The notes beneath the pieces are model-generated. The model saw nothing but the letters and a program-made list of their open reading frames with translations, had not been told where the DNA came from and did no database searches. DNA of 9,691 nt from Lachnospiraceae bacterium. GTDB lineage: Bacteria > Bacillota > Clostridia > Lachnospirales > Lachnospiraceae. The stretch spans positions 1 through 9,691 of the forward strand of contig JAJQCU010000416.1 of NCBI GenBank assembly GCA_021202575.1, written 5' to 3'. The translations under genes were made by a program, and so were the position numbers. Positions within the stretch are counted from its first letter, which is position 1, and the number at the start of each line of letters is the position of its first letter. Shown here piece after piece: positions 1-6,967 of the stretch.

Positions 1-89
1 CTTTCATATTTTCTGATCAGTTCTTGTTTCTGCGCAATCAGTTTAACATAGGCAGCCCTTTGCACCCTCAATTCAGTTATTGTACTCAT
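1..89 (-). CDS. Small helical protein, N-terminal fragment (runs off the window)
   Basis: An open frame starts with ATG at 89-87 and runs off the left edge after 29 full codons, beginning MSTITELRVQRAAYVKL. A GGGGAGAG ribosome site lies at 104-97, seven bases before the start, which supports this start. The visible part is charged and predicted helical or coiled coil, rich in K, Q, E, R and L, with no signal peptide. It lies just downstream of the WXG100 gene, where type VII loci often carry small helical partner or chaperone proteins of LXG-type effectors (for example the DUF5082/YwqH-like group). I do not recognise the family from 29 residues, so that assignment is only a suggestion. The gene is cut by the window edge, not broken. 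Confidence 0.65.
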   Translation of the reverse strand, partial: MSTITELRVQRAAYVKLIAQKQELIRKYE

Positions 90-118
90 AATTTTACTCT
101 CCCCGGAAGTTCAGCCTG

Positions 119-155
119 GCAGACAGCCCTCAAACTCAATCTGAGAGCTGTCTGC
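119..155 (-). promoter_or_regulatory. Intercistronic stem-loop after the WXG100 gene
   Basis: The nine bases at 119-127 (GCAGACAGC) are the exact reverse complement of 147-155. After one mismatch the stem continues with CTCA at 129-132 pairing TGAG at 142-145, leaving a nine-base loop. The hairpin lies between the WXG100 stop (TAA followed by TAG) and the ribosome site of the next gene. No T-run follows on either strand, so it is not a standard intrinsic terminator. A likely role, by inference, is protecting the 3' end of the WXG100 message or marking a processing site, so that the WXG100 protein is made in excess over downstream genes. Confidence 0.6.
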
Positions 156-165
156 GTAAAGCCTA

Positions 166-459
166 TTAGCTCCTGAACTGACAGACGATATCGATGTCGG
201 TCTCTTCCAGAATCTGAGCCGTAGAATCAAGCGCGGCAGCGATTTCATTGATCAGTTCCTGCGCCTGAACAAAGCCTGGTCTCAGCTCAGAAAAGCGTAC
301 TGCATAGGACTCGCTTGCAGCGCCTTCCCATTCGCTTTGCAGAGCTTCAAGCAACTGGTCCATCTTTGAAATAACCTCACCGACAACGCCTGCCTGGTCG
401 CGATATTCTCCTGCTCTTGTCCGCATCTGATCAGGGGTAATTCTAATCTGGTTAGCCAT
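166..459 (-). CDS. WXG100-family (EsxA-like) type VII secretion protein
   Basis: This 97-residue protein has the length and layout of the WXG100 family: two helices joined by a turn carrying Trp-x-Gly, here W44-E45-G46 in SEWEGAASESY. Family members form helical-hairpin dimers that are exported by the EssC motor and also help activate it. There is no signal peptide or membrane segment, as expected. The C-terminal part (about 63-90) is a second acidic helix, ending in IVCQFRS with one cysteine near the end, which is not typical of the family. The start is fixed by a perfect AAGGAGGA at 473-466, six bases before ATG; this is one of the strongest ribosome sites in the window and suggests high expression. 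The gene sits about 110 bases downstream of essC, whereas esxA precedes the apparatus genes in Staphylococcus. Whether it is a structural component or a substrate cannot be told from sequence. Confidence 0.95.
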   Translation of the reverse strand: MANQIRITPDQMRTRAGEYRDQAGVVGEVISKMDQLLEALQSEWEGAASESYAVRFSELRPGFVQAQELINEIAAALDSTAQILEETDIDIVCQFRS

Positions 460-488
460 GGTATCTCCTCCTTCTTTAAATTTTTTAT

Positions 489-508
489 ATTACCGGCGAA
501 CCGGGAAT
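489..508 (-). promoter_or_regulatory. Small hairpin in the essC-WXG100 gap
   Basis: The gap between the end of essC (569) and the WXG100 start (459) holds a hairpin read on the minus strand as CCGG-TTCG-CCGG, flanked by complementary ATT/AAT arms with one mismatch. The TTCG loop is of the stable tetraloop type, though closed by G-C rather than the C-G pair of the hyperstable form. An A/T-rich stretch follows, then the AAGGAGG ribosome site. There is no T-run directly after the stem, so a terminator is unlikely. It may be a processing or stabilising element that sets WXG100 expression apart from essC. A weak promoter in this gap cannot be excluded. Confidence 0.4.
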
Positions 509-568
509 ATACGGTTTAAAATTTTCCCGCCATGAATGACATATATCCTGGCACTTCGCAGAATGCTG

Positions 569-1735
569 TCACACCTGCTCATCCACCGACAACGGCGTCT
601 TCAGCTTCACATACTCGTTGTCCCTGATATAATAGCCGTCTCCCGTCTCAATCGGTTTCTTAAACCTGCGGGACGTCATCAGCGGAACGTCGAACAGCTT
701 CATGTTGCTTATATCGTCAAAGAAAAGAATATTCTTCTGGTCCCGGATATTCTTCATTATTTCAGGAGCGCTGTACGGGATATTGACATTCTCAATAAAT
801 GTAATAATGCAGGCCATCATATTCTTATATCTGCCAACAATATTTTTGTATGCGGCCAGAGCGTCAGGCTTCGCGCAGATCGCGGCAATCGCGTCAGGAT
901 TATCGATGGCGAGCACAAGCAGACCGGCGTCGTCAAGCGCGTTTTCATTGCCCGCGACAATCGCGTCATAGCGATCCTTCAGCTGGGTCTCCATTTCCCT
1001 GATATAGACAGCGGCGTCCTCCGCGAGCATACTGTACGAAACCACATTGGGACTGGTTCTGACAGAAGCCATGCGCTTGGATATTCCATCCACCACATAA
1101 ACCTTTGTCTGTCCCGGATACATGGTATCAAGCATATCAACCGTATATCTGACCCAGTTGTGACGCCCGGCCTGTTCTCTTCCGGTGACAGCCAGCAATC
1201 CAACGGAGGCAAAATCCATCACATACGGCGTCACGGTCGCGTAATCCAGTCCGGCCACAACAGAGAATCTGTTATCCATATAATTTTCAAACTCTTCTAT
1301 TACATAGCTCTTCGTGAGAGAAGCCGGAATCACCGGAATCTTCTTTGCAAATGAGGATCTGACCTCATGATTTCTCTCTGAAATGAACTTCCGAATCTCC
1401 AGGACTCTGTCAATCTCCTTCTCGCCCTGGAACGCCAGATAAGACTGGCACTCATAGTGATTGCTCTCAATATCAATGATACATCTTCCGGCTACATTAT
1501 CCAGACGCTCTCTGCAATGGTCAAACAGCGTGCTGTACTCACTGGAATCATTACAGAACAGAGCCATTCTGACGGAGATATTGGACAAATATTTATAACC
1601 TATCCCGGTTGTCTGCGAGTTCGCGATAATAATGCTGATCCCCACAGTCAGGCCTTCCCGGCAAAGACTGAGCAATTCATCATCATCCTGAAAATAAAGC
1701 GCCTTCAGCGCCGTCAGGTTTTCAATCAACAGCAA
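569..1735 (-). CDS. essC: EssC C-terminal part (end of ATPase D2 plus D3), split off by an in-frame stop
   Basis: This is the direct continuation of EssC in the same reading frame, beyond the TAA at 1771-1769. EssC-like sequence resumes immediately after the stop (REAGRKELPLILLL), so the homologous region is 569-1768. The first usual alternative start codon is TTG at 1735, giving 388 residues. The Walker B segment of D2 is LILLLIEN (Glu at about position 1101 of the joined protein), followed by conserved stretches such as YFQDDDELLSLCREGL, SIIIANSQTTGIGYKYLS and CNDSSEYSTLFDHCRER. D3 follows, with a degenerate P-loop (TGREQAGRHNW, lacking the Lys) and a hydrophobic LLVLAIDNP strand. In this family the last domain helps recognise substrates, and in S. 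aureus it varies between strains together with the effectors. Without the N-terminal part this fragment has no membrane anchor and only half of D2. It could be untranslated (a pseudogene remnant), made by re-initiation at CTG 1741, ATT 1738 or TTG 1735 behind the AAGGAG at 1753-1748, or part of an intact protein if the stop is a sequence error. Confidence 0.85.
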   Translation of the reverse strand: MLLIENLTALKALYFQDDDELLSLCREGLTVGISIIIANSQTTGIGYKYLSNISVRMALFCNDSSEYSTLFDHCRERLDNVAGRCIIDIESNHYECQSYLAFQGEKEIDRVLEIRKFISERNHEVRSSFAKKIPVIPASLTKSYVIEEFENYMDNRFSVVAGLDYATVTPYVMDFASVGLLAVTGREQAGRHNWVRYTVDMLDTMYPGQTKVYVVDGISKRMASVRTSPNVVSYSMLAEDAAVYIREMETQLKDRYDAIVAGNENALDDAGLLVLAIDNPDAIAAICAKPDALAAYKNIVGRYKNMMACIITFIENVNIPYSAPEIMKNIRDQKNILFFDDISNMKLFDVPLMTSRRFKKPIETGDGYYIRDNEYVKLKTPLSVDEQV

Positions 1736-1747
1736 AATCAGCGGCAG

Positions 1748-1753
1748 CTCCTT
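1748..1753 (-). promoter_or_regulatory. Shine-Dalgarno-like AAGGAG just after the essC stop
   Basis: On the minus strand the TAA at 1771-1769 is followed directly by AGGGAGG and then by AAGGAG at 1753-1748. In-frame CTG (1741), ATT (1738) and TTG (1735) lie 6, 9 and 12 bases after it. These bases also encode the conserved R-E-A-G-R-K-E stretch of EssC, so the match may be accidental. It nevertheless gives ribosomes ending at the TAA a nearby site for re-initiation. Confidence 0.35.
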
Positions 1754-1768
1754 CCTGCCCGCCTCCCT

Positions 1769-1771
1769 TTA
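1769..1771 (-). other. essC: In-frame TAA interrupting essC (codon 1085)
   Basis: The frame reads ...S-S-F-T-A-stop-R-E-A-G-R-K-E-L-P-L-I-L-L-L, and EssC sequence continues on the far side with no shift. As I remember the family, an aromatic residue, usually Tyr, stands here (SSFxxYRxxG-like), so a single change from TAC or TAT to TAA would explain it. The joined frame is 1484 codons, close to intact EssC/YukBA proteins (about 1480-1495). The stop falls between Walker A (997-1004) and Walker B (about 1101) of the second ATPase domain. Confidence 0.9.
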
Positions 1772-4700
1772 AGCTGTAAATGAGCTGACGCCGACAGAAA
1801 TCAGAATTTCCTTTCTCTCATCGATTTCCGTCCGGAGAAGCTTAAAGAGATTCTTCAGCTTTTCATCCTCAGAGGGGCAGACCACACCGCCGACATGATT
1901 TAACTTTTCAAAGTTCTTCAGCACCATGGACGCGAAATCAATAATGTAAATATTGACCTCATCCGGGGTATATTGCACCGACAGACTTCTGATAATATTC
2001 TGAAGCATATTCGTCTTGCCGGTCTGAGAGGAGCCGATAATAATGATGTTATTACTCCCAATATCCACTTTATATCCGCCCTGGAACTGGCTGTCCGGAT
2101 CATCGTAAATTCCGATTTCCACGTAATATCTGCCCGGATCCTTCTGTTCAGCGTCCGGCGTTTTGAAATCAATACAGGTTTCCAGAGAGGGAAGACAGAT
2201 GTCCGGAAGCTTCTGAATATCCGCCTTTTCACAATAGTCGGTTACATATTTCACAACCGCGGCCAGCTGTGTCATGCTGCCTTCGTCTGATTTCTTCTTC
2301 TTTTGAACATAAATCGGCGTGCGCTTACCGGATACCGCCACACTGTTAATTGCGAATTCCCTCACATTCAAATCATCCGCTTTATCCGGGGCGCCGCTGT
2401 ATGCCGACTGGAACAATTCAAATATTTCATCGTTTCCAACCTGCAGATAGGCGCGTCCGGGCTCCTTAATTTCAGCCGCAAGGGGGGATTTCAGCACCTC
2501 ATTACTGTCACTCTGGCTCTGTACCTTCAGGCAAAGCTTAAACCTGGAATTACTCCATATCTGTTCATTGACCTGTCCTGAAGGCTTTTGCGTAGCCAAA
2601 ATCAAATGAACACCCAGGCTTCGCCCGATGCGGGCCGCGGAAATCAGCTCCTTCATAAATTCCGGCTGCTCCGCTTTCAGCTCTGCAAACTCATCGACGA
2701 TAATAATCAGATGCGGAAGAGGGACCTTTACCTCGCCCGATTTATATTTTCTGATGTATTTGTCAATATGATTGACATCCGCGTTGGCAAACAGCTGCTG
2801 GCGCGTCCGCAATTCCGCCTTAATGGATTTTAAGGAACGGTCAATTTCCTTCCCGTCAATATTTGTGATCGCTCCAAGCAGATGGGGCAGTCCTCTGAAC
2901 TGGTTCACCATACCGCCGCCCTTAAAATCAATAATGACAAACGCCACTTCATAAGGGTGAAACAGTGTTATCATTGACAAAATATAAGTCTGAAGAAGCT
3001 CCGATTTGCCGGAACCGGTAGTGCCCGCTACCAGTCCATGGGGGCCATGCGCCTTATCATGGAGATCAAGAGAGACCACCCCTGCCAGCGATACGCCCAG
3101 AGGCGCCGCCATGCTCTTATATACCTCGCTTTTTGCCCACCTGCTCTTCAGATCCAGGTCGTCAGCCCCATAAATCCCCAGCAGCTTATACAGCGTAATA
3201 TTCCTCGTCAGCTGGGCTGCCAGGCTTACCTCATCGATGGTCACGCAGGCCATCTTTACGGCCATACGCATAAGCTGCGCCTCCTGGACTGCCTGCGGCC
3301 GGTATGCCTGCACATGGTTGCCGTCGGCGGCTTCAATCAGCGAAGCGGCTGTTCCCTGTGTCCGGATCAGCCTCTGACAGGGCGGGAGCAGCTCCTCCGC
3401 CTCAGCGCAGAATACAAAGCATACGCCATAATCCTGCGCGCCCGCGATATACTTACTGATCGGATGGCGCATCAGCTCAAAGGGCTCCATCACAAACACA
3501 ATATAATTGACAGGCCAGACCACGTTGCGCCTGCCCGCCAGGCTTTCCCTTTCACAAAGCTCCTTATAGAGAAATTCCACAAAAATTTTGTAGCTGTCCT
3601 CATCATAGACAAGATTTCTGCAGCCGTTGACCGGATTATTGACATGGCGCAGCCACCTCGCCCACTCCCACCTGTCCTGATCCTTCTCCGCATACATAAA
3701 CGCCATCTGCAGTCTCTGGTGGGAATGGTGTACCGCCAGATCTACCGTCATCATGCGCACCGTACTCTGCTGCGCCTCTTTGCTGCCCACAATTCCAAGC
3801 GTCCCTGTCTCTGCCAGACTGACCAGCACCGGGGCCTGGGGCAGATTATGATATTTCTGCTCCACCTGCTCCGGCCACAGAGTCATCGGGTCGCTCTCAT
3901 CCCGAAATTCCTGGGCCTTATATTTCACCGGGCATTTGCTCTCCACCACACCGGTTCCCAGGCGCACGCTCAGATAATCCTCGTTGCCGATTCTCCTCTC
4001 GTACAGGTGGCCGTCAAATCTCCAGACGCTGTTCAGCGTGGCGTCAATATCCGGCGTGTTGATATCCATCAAAGCGGTTTCCTTCTGCCGCAGAGCCTGA
4101 ATCTCCCCGTCCTTGCGCTGAATATATCCGGTATAGGCGCTGATCCGCTCCTGCTCGTGCTTTTCACTCTCCTTATTCTGATTCAGATAATTGTAAACAC
4201 TGGTGATAATTCCAACACTCATCGTACAGGCGCTGATAATTACATAGGTGCTGCCACCGTTCATCACACCCCTCAGAAGAACTGTGATCGCCAGCATGGA
4301 CAAAGCCGGGGCAATGGTCGCCAGCAGACTCTTTTCCTGAGGCTTCTCCTTCTGCGGGGGATTCTGAATCTCAATCGTTTCCTCAGGTACCTTATAGTAC
4401 ACCCTCGTGCTCTGGTTCAGCTTCGGATACTCCATCCGGGTCAGGCTGTCCCTGTGCTCCTTCACGGTCAGCCCCCGGGCCTGCACGTCCGCGCTGGTCT
4501 CAAAATACAGGCGGTCGCCGCGCAGGAAAAAGCCGTGCCCCACCAGGGAGAAGAAATCATAGTCGTTGATCACCTTCTGGCCCGTGCGGTACACGCCGTT
4601 GACCGCCATGCCGTAGCGGGTGTGGTTCTCCGCTAAAAGCCAGCGGTTCCCCTGGCGCTGCAAAAGGATGCTGTCGCTTCCCAGGGCTTCATCCCGGACG

Positions 4701-5023
4701 ACGATCTGGCAGCCGGGGTTGCCGCCGATGGCCAGGCCGCTTATCCCGGTCAGCTCCACAAAGCGGGTATAGGACTTGCCGCTGCTCTCAAATTCTCTTA
4801 AAAACTGCCCGCGGCACAATAAAGCACCGCTCCCCACGTCAAAGACCATGGTCACCTCACCGTCCCACAGAATCCTGGTGCCCTTCAACAGGGCGTTTCC
4901 CTTGAAATTCTGCAGGATTTTATATCCTGTCATATAAAAATCTTCCGGATTCAGATAGCGGAAGGTGATGGAGTTTTTGCCCCATTCCTCCTCCACCCGG
5001 TTTTGAAATCTTGAAATCGCCAT
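1769..5023 (-). CDS. essC: EssC N-terminal part: FHA-like domains, two membrane helices, ATPase D1 and start of D2
   Basis: EssC is the FtsK/SpoIIIE-type motor of type VII secretion; it sits in the membrane and drives export of WXG100 and LXG-type substrates. This part has 1084 residues. Residues 1-220 form tandem FHA-like domains (the second at about 95-180, LAIGGNPGC...VNGV) that lack the classic phosphothreonine-binding SxxH. Two membrane helices follow at about 232-253 and 258-280, then a coiled coil (283-315) and the family signature YERRIGNEDYLSVRLGTG. D1 is complete: Walker A GTTGSGKS at 667-674 (K673), FKGGGM, Walker B IIIVDEF with D777-E778, and LILATQKPSG. D2 begins with Walker A GSSQTGKTN (K1003) and is cut by TAA at codon 1085. 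The start is ATG 5023, five bases after AGAGAGG and 12 bases after the FHA gene's stop. The two halves look recently separated, since both retain detailed conservation. Truncated here, the protein keeps D1, the ATPase generally held to be most important, but loses half of D2 and all of D3. Confidence 0.95.
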   Translation of the reverse strand: MAISRFQNRVEEEWGKNSITFRYLNPEDFYMTGYKILQNFKGNALLKGTRILWDGEVTMVFDVGSGALLCRGQFLREFESSGKSYTRFVELTGISGLAIGGNPGCQIVVRDEALGSDSILLQRQGNRWLLAENHTRYGMAVNGVYRTGQKVINDYDFFSLVGHGFFLRGDRLYFETSADVQARGLTVKEHRDSLTRMEYPKLNQSTRVYYKVPEETIEIQNPPQKEKPQEKSLLATIAPALSMLAITVLLRGVMNGGSTYVIISACTMSVGIITSVYNYLNQNKESEKHEQERISAYTGYIQRKDGEIQALRQKETALMDINTPDIDATLNSVWRFDGHLYERRIGNEDYLSVRLGTGVVESKCPVKYKAQEFRDESDPMTLWPEQVEQKYHNLPQAPVLVSLAETGTLGIVGSKEAQQSTVRMMTVDLAVHHSHQRLQMAFMYAEKDQDRWEWARWLRHVNNPVNGCRNLVYDEDSYKIFVEFLYKELCERESLAGRRNVVWPVNYIVFVMEPFELMRHPISKYIAGAQDYGVCFVFCAEAEELLPPCQRLIRTQGTAASLIEAADGNHVQAYRPQAVQEAQLMRMAVKMACVTIDEVSLAAQLTRNITLYKLLGIYGADDLDLKSRWAKSEVYKSMAAPLGVSLAGVVSLDLHDKAHGPHGLVAGTTGSGKSELLQTYILSMITLFHPYEVAFVIIDFKGGGMVNQFRGLPHLLGAITNIDGKEIDRSLKSIKAELRTRQQLFANADVNHIDKYIRKYKSGEVKVPLPHLIIIVDEFAELKAEQPEFMKELISAARIGRSLGVHLILATQKPSGQVNEQIWSNSRFKLCLKVQSQSDSNEVLKSPLAAEIKEPGRAYLQVGNDEIFELFQSAYSGAPDKADDLNVREFAINSVAVSGKRTPIYVQKKKKSDEGSMTQLAAVVKYVTDYCEKADIQKLPDICLPSLETCIDFKTPDAEQKDPGRYYVEIGIYDDPDSQFQGGYKVDIGSNNIIIIGSSQTGKTNMLQNIIRSLSVQYTPDEVNIYIIDFASMVLKNFEKLNHVGGVVCPSEDEKLKNLFKLLRTEIDERKEILISVGVSSFTA

Positions 5024-5035
5024 TTCTGCCTCTCT

Positions 5036-5635
5036 CTACGCGATGTAATCCAGGCGTGTTACCACGTAATCGGAGCCGCCCATATTCAGATGATCGCCCC
5101 GGCTCAGATAATACGGCTTTTCCAGATATCTGTTATTGTGAAGCGTCATATTCACCTGAGACAGATTTTCCACCACCAGATAAGAGCCCGACTCCCTGAT
5201 CAGGCACTGTCTGCGGCTGATGGTCTGCTTGCGGCCCACATAACACCGGTCCGGCGTCTCCGCCTGCGTCTGCGTCCGTCCTAACACCACGCTGCCCCGG
5301 AAATTCTTCTCTATCCTGTCGCCGTTGGTCGTATCCAGAAGCTCCATCCTCCAGTACTGCCCCGCATTCCTTTGTATTCCCGGCCCCCGCAGCACCTGTC
5401 CTGTCCTCATCCGCTCCGGTTCCGCCCGCCCTGGTCTCACCCAGTCCGGCTTTCCCCGACCCGGCTTTCCTTGCCCGGGCACCTGAAAATCAGCCCCGTT
5501 CGCCCCGAAACTCTGAATGCTGTCTGAGGTGCGCGGCGTCTGGTCCTTCTCCCGATAATAAACCGCTGTCCATGCCAGAGCCGCGGCCACACAGATAACA
5601 CATACATATCCGATACATAAAATAATGATCTGCAT
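5036..5635 (-). CDS. Membrane-anchored FHA-domain protein
   Basis: This 199-residue protein has one N-terminal membrane helix (about 3-27, very hydrophobic, with YYREK on the cytoplasmic side), a flexible Pro/Gly/Arg-rich linker (about 40-93, with PGQGKPGRGKP-like repeats) and a C-terminal FHA domain (about 95-197). FHA features visible are VVLGR (R120), ISRRQCLI at 139-146 in the place of the SxxH loop, VVENLSQVN with N157, and LSRGDHLNMGGSDYVV. FHA domains bind phosphothreonine. Here Arg and Ser of the binding loops are present, but His of SxxH is replaced by Gln. It most likely docks onto threonines phosphorylated by the kinase encoded upstream, close to EssC, whose own N-terminus is FHA-like. 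The start at 5635 is preceded by GAGGGAG overlapping the upstream stop, with a nine-base gap, so translation is probably coupled. Confidence 0.88.
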   Translation of the reverse strand: MQIIILCIGYVCVICVAAALAWTAVYYREKDQTPRTSDSIQSFGANGADFQVPGQGKPGRGKPDWVRPGRAEPERMRTGQVLRGPGIQRNAGQYWRMELLDTTNGDRIEKNFRGSVVLGRTQTQAETPDRCYVGRKQTISRRQCLIRESGSYLVVENLSQVNMTLHNNRYLEKPYYLSRGDHLNMGGSDYVVTRLDYIA

Positions 5636-5644
5636 TCCACTCCC

Positions 5645-6964
5645 TCACCCCGGTATGTAGTCGCCTCTCTCTCCTTCATAGGAGCCGTCGTCCGCCTGCG
5701 CGTCATCCGACTCCTCTGAACTTTCTGTCTCTTCGCTTTCCGTCTCTTCTGAGCCCTTAGTCTCTTCGCTTTCCGTCTCCTGCGTTTCCTCCGTCACCGC
5801 CTCTGAAGACGCGCCTCCGGAGGTATCTCCTGAATTGATAATTGTCAGTTCTCCATGGTCAATCTTGCACACTGTCCAGTTCTGCGTCACCGAGGAGGGG
5901 ATTTCAATGGTGTGCGGCGAGCTCTCCCCCGACAGATAGACCTTCACTGTGGCTCCGTACCTTCCCATGGTACCCGTATCATAATAGTCCACCACAGAAA
6001 AGGTATAAACGCCGTTAATGTCATAAATGGTGGTGGTTTCCGGCCCATAGCCTGTGGTGTCGTCCACGTCAAGCTCCGCCACCACCTCTCCTCCGTAGGT
6101 CGCGGTTTTGCTGGTATAATTCACCGAAATCCTGGCTCCGCTGTCCAGGGTTCCCGACAGATAGCTGTCCAGATCCCGCGGCTCGCTGTTCCACTCGAGC
6201 ACAATGCGGATCTCTCCCTCCTGAAGCTCCGGGGTGATGACGAAATTATCTGACGGGGAGCTCTTTCCGGAGCCCACATAGCAGGAAAAGGTCTCTGTCA
6301 CATAGCCGGAGCATTCCACCACAGCCGTATAGGAGCCCCTCTCCAGGCTCACGTCATATTTGCCTGAGCTGTTGGTTTTGGAAGACGCCACCGGCGTGCC
6401 TGAGGTATTGGTGCCGGAATAAAACGTAACCGTAGCGCCGTAGACGCCGCTACCCGTGGTGGAGCTGAGAACCCGGCCCGTACCGGCCGTGGTTTGGGCT
6501 TTGGTTGAGGAGGATGCGGTTTTTTCGTCCTCCTGCGTTTCCTCCGCGGTCTCGTCGGTCTCCTCCGTCTCATAGACCACCTGCTCCGCCTCGGTCTCCT
6601 CCGTCTGCATGGTCAGCTCCGTGAACTTTGTGACCATCAGCTCCAGGCGGGCGCTTCCCGTATTTGTGAATCCCATCTGCGCCATGGTCAGCGCCATGAC
6701 CGTGTTTCCCCGGGCCTCATAGACATTCACCAGGCCGATATACCCTTCTGACCGCGAGGAATCCTTCTGTATCGCTTTCTGATAATAAATAATCGCGTTG
6801 TCATAATCCTGCGCCGCGTAATATTTATCCGCCAGCTCCAGCTGCTTTGCGTAGCTGTTCTGCTGCGTATAATACCAGACGCCCACGCAGGAACCGGCCA
6901 CTGCCACAACCAGCACAAGGATCAGCGCAATGATCAGATTTCTTCTGTGTCTTCTCGTTTCCAT
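5645..6964 (-). CDS. Membrane protein with TPR, carboxypeptidase-regulatory-like and YfaP/DUF2135-like domains and an acidic tail
   Basis: The 439-residue protein starts with METRRHRRNL and a membrane helix (about 9-31), so most of it is probably outside the cell. A TPR-like pair follows (about 37-100: LADKYYAAQDYDNAIIYYQKAI), then a Thr/Glu-rich linker (117-160). A beta-sandwich at about 162-232 (GVYGATVTFYSG, SGKYDVSLERGSYTAVVECSGY) resembles carboxypeptidase regulatory or SpaA-type domains. A second beta domain at about 248-377 carries the WNSEPRDLDSYLSG and YDINGVYTFSVVDYYD patterns of YfaP/DUF2135 proteins. The end (about 388-439) is a low-complexity Glu/Ser/Thr tail closing in GDYIPG. 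The start is three bases after the previous stop, with GAGGG just before. I infer a structural or ligand-binding outer subunit working with the kinase; no enzyme motif is seen. Domain names rest on pattern recognition, and the two beta domains are less certain than the TPR and membrane helix. Confidence 0.8.
   Translation of the reverse strand: METRRHRRNLIIALILVLVVAVAGSCVGVWYYTQQNSYAKQLELADKYYAAQDYDNAIIYYQKAIQKDSSRSEGYIGLVNVYEARGNTVMALTMAQMGFTNTGSARLELMVTKFTELTMQTEETEAEQVVYETEETDETAEETQEDEKTASSSTKAQTTAGTGRVLSSTTGSGVYGATVTFYSGTNTSGTPVASSKTNSSGKYDVSLERGSYTAVVECSGYVTETFSCYVGSGKSSPSDNFVITPELQEGEIRIVLEWNSEPRDLDSYLSGTLDSGARISVNYTSKTATYGGEVVAELDVDDTTGYGPETTTIYDINGVYTFSVVDYYDTGTMGRYGATVKVYLSGESSPHTIEIPSSVTQNWTVCKIDHGELTIINSGDTSGGASSEAVTEETQETESEETKGSEETESEETESSEESDDAQADDGSYEGERGDYIPG
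5727..5779 (-). repeat. Direct 20-base repeat in the acidic-tail coding region
   Basis: The same 20 bases occur at 5727-5746 and 5760-5779, a spacing of 33 bases or 11 codons, so the repeat is in frame and encodes E-T-E-S-E-E-T type units. The surrounding region (about 5715-5800) is made of related CTTC/TCTC units. Copy number could change by slippage without breaking the frame, giving a tail of variable length. Confidence 0.75.
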
Positions 6965-6967
6965 CCC

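Noticed and set aside
119..155. Rho-independent terminator after the WXG100 gene
   Set aside because: The stem is strong, but neither strand has a T-run after it, and the next gene follows with its own ribosome site.
505..538. Promoter before the WXG100 gene (TTCATG, then TATATT)
   Set aside because: The -10-like box is fair, but the -35 match is poor and the spacing (19 bases) is too long to call a promoter.
1100..1185. Missing P-loop lysine in EssC D3 as a further mutation
   Set aside because: The third ATPase domain of EssC proteins is commonly degenerate, so GREQAGRHN is better read as family variation than as damage.
536..1354. Plus-strand open frame (272 codons) opposite the essC 3' end
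   Set aside because: It is antisense to conserved D2/D3 sequence, its product has no domain pattern, and there is no ribosome site. It is a shadow frame.
1736..1790. Frameshift as the cause of the essC split
   Set aside because: The stop of the first part and the codons of the second part are in the same frame (33 bases between codon 1085 and TTG 1735), so this is a substitution-type stop, not an insertion or deletion.
3038..4636. Long plus-strand open frame (532 codons) opposite essC
   Set aside because: It lies wholly antisense to well-conserved EssC coding sequence. The translation is rich in His, Arg, Leu and Gln without recognisable domains, and no ribosome site is seen before it. It is a shadow of G+C-rich codons.
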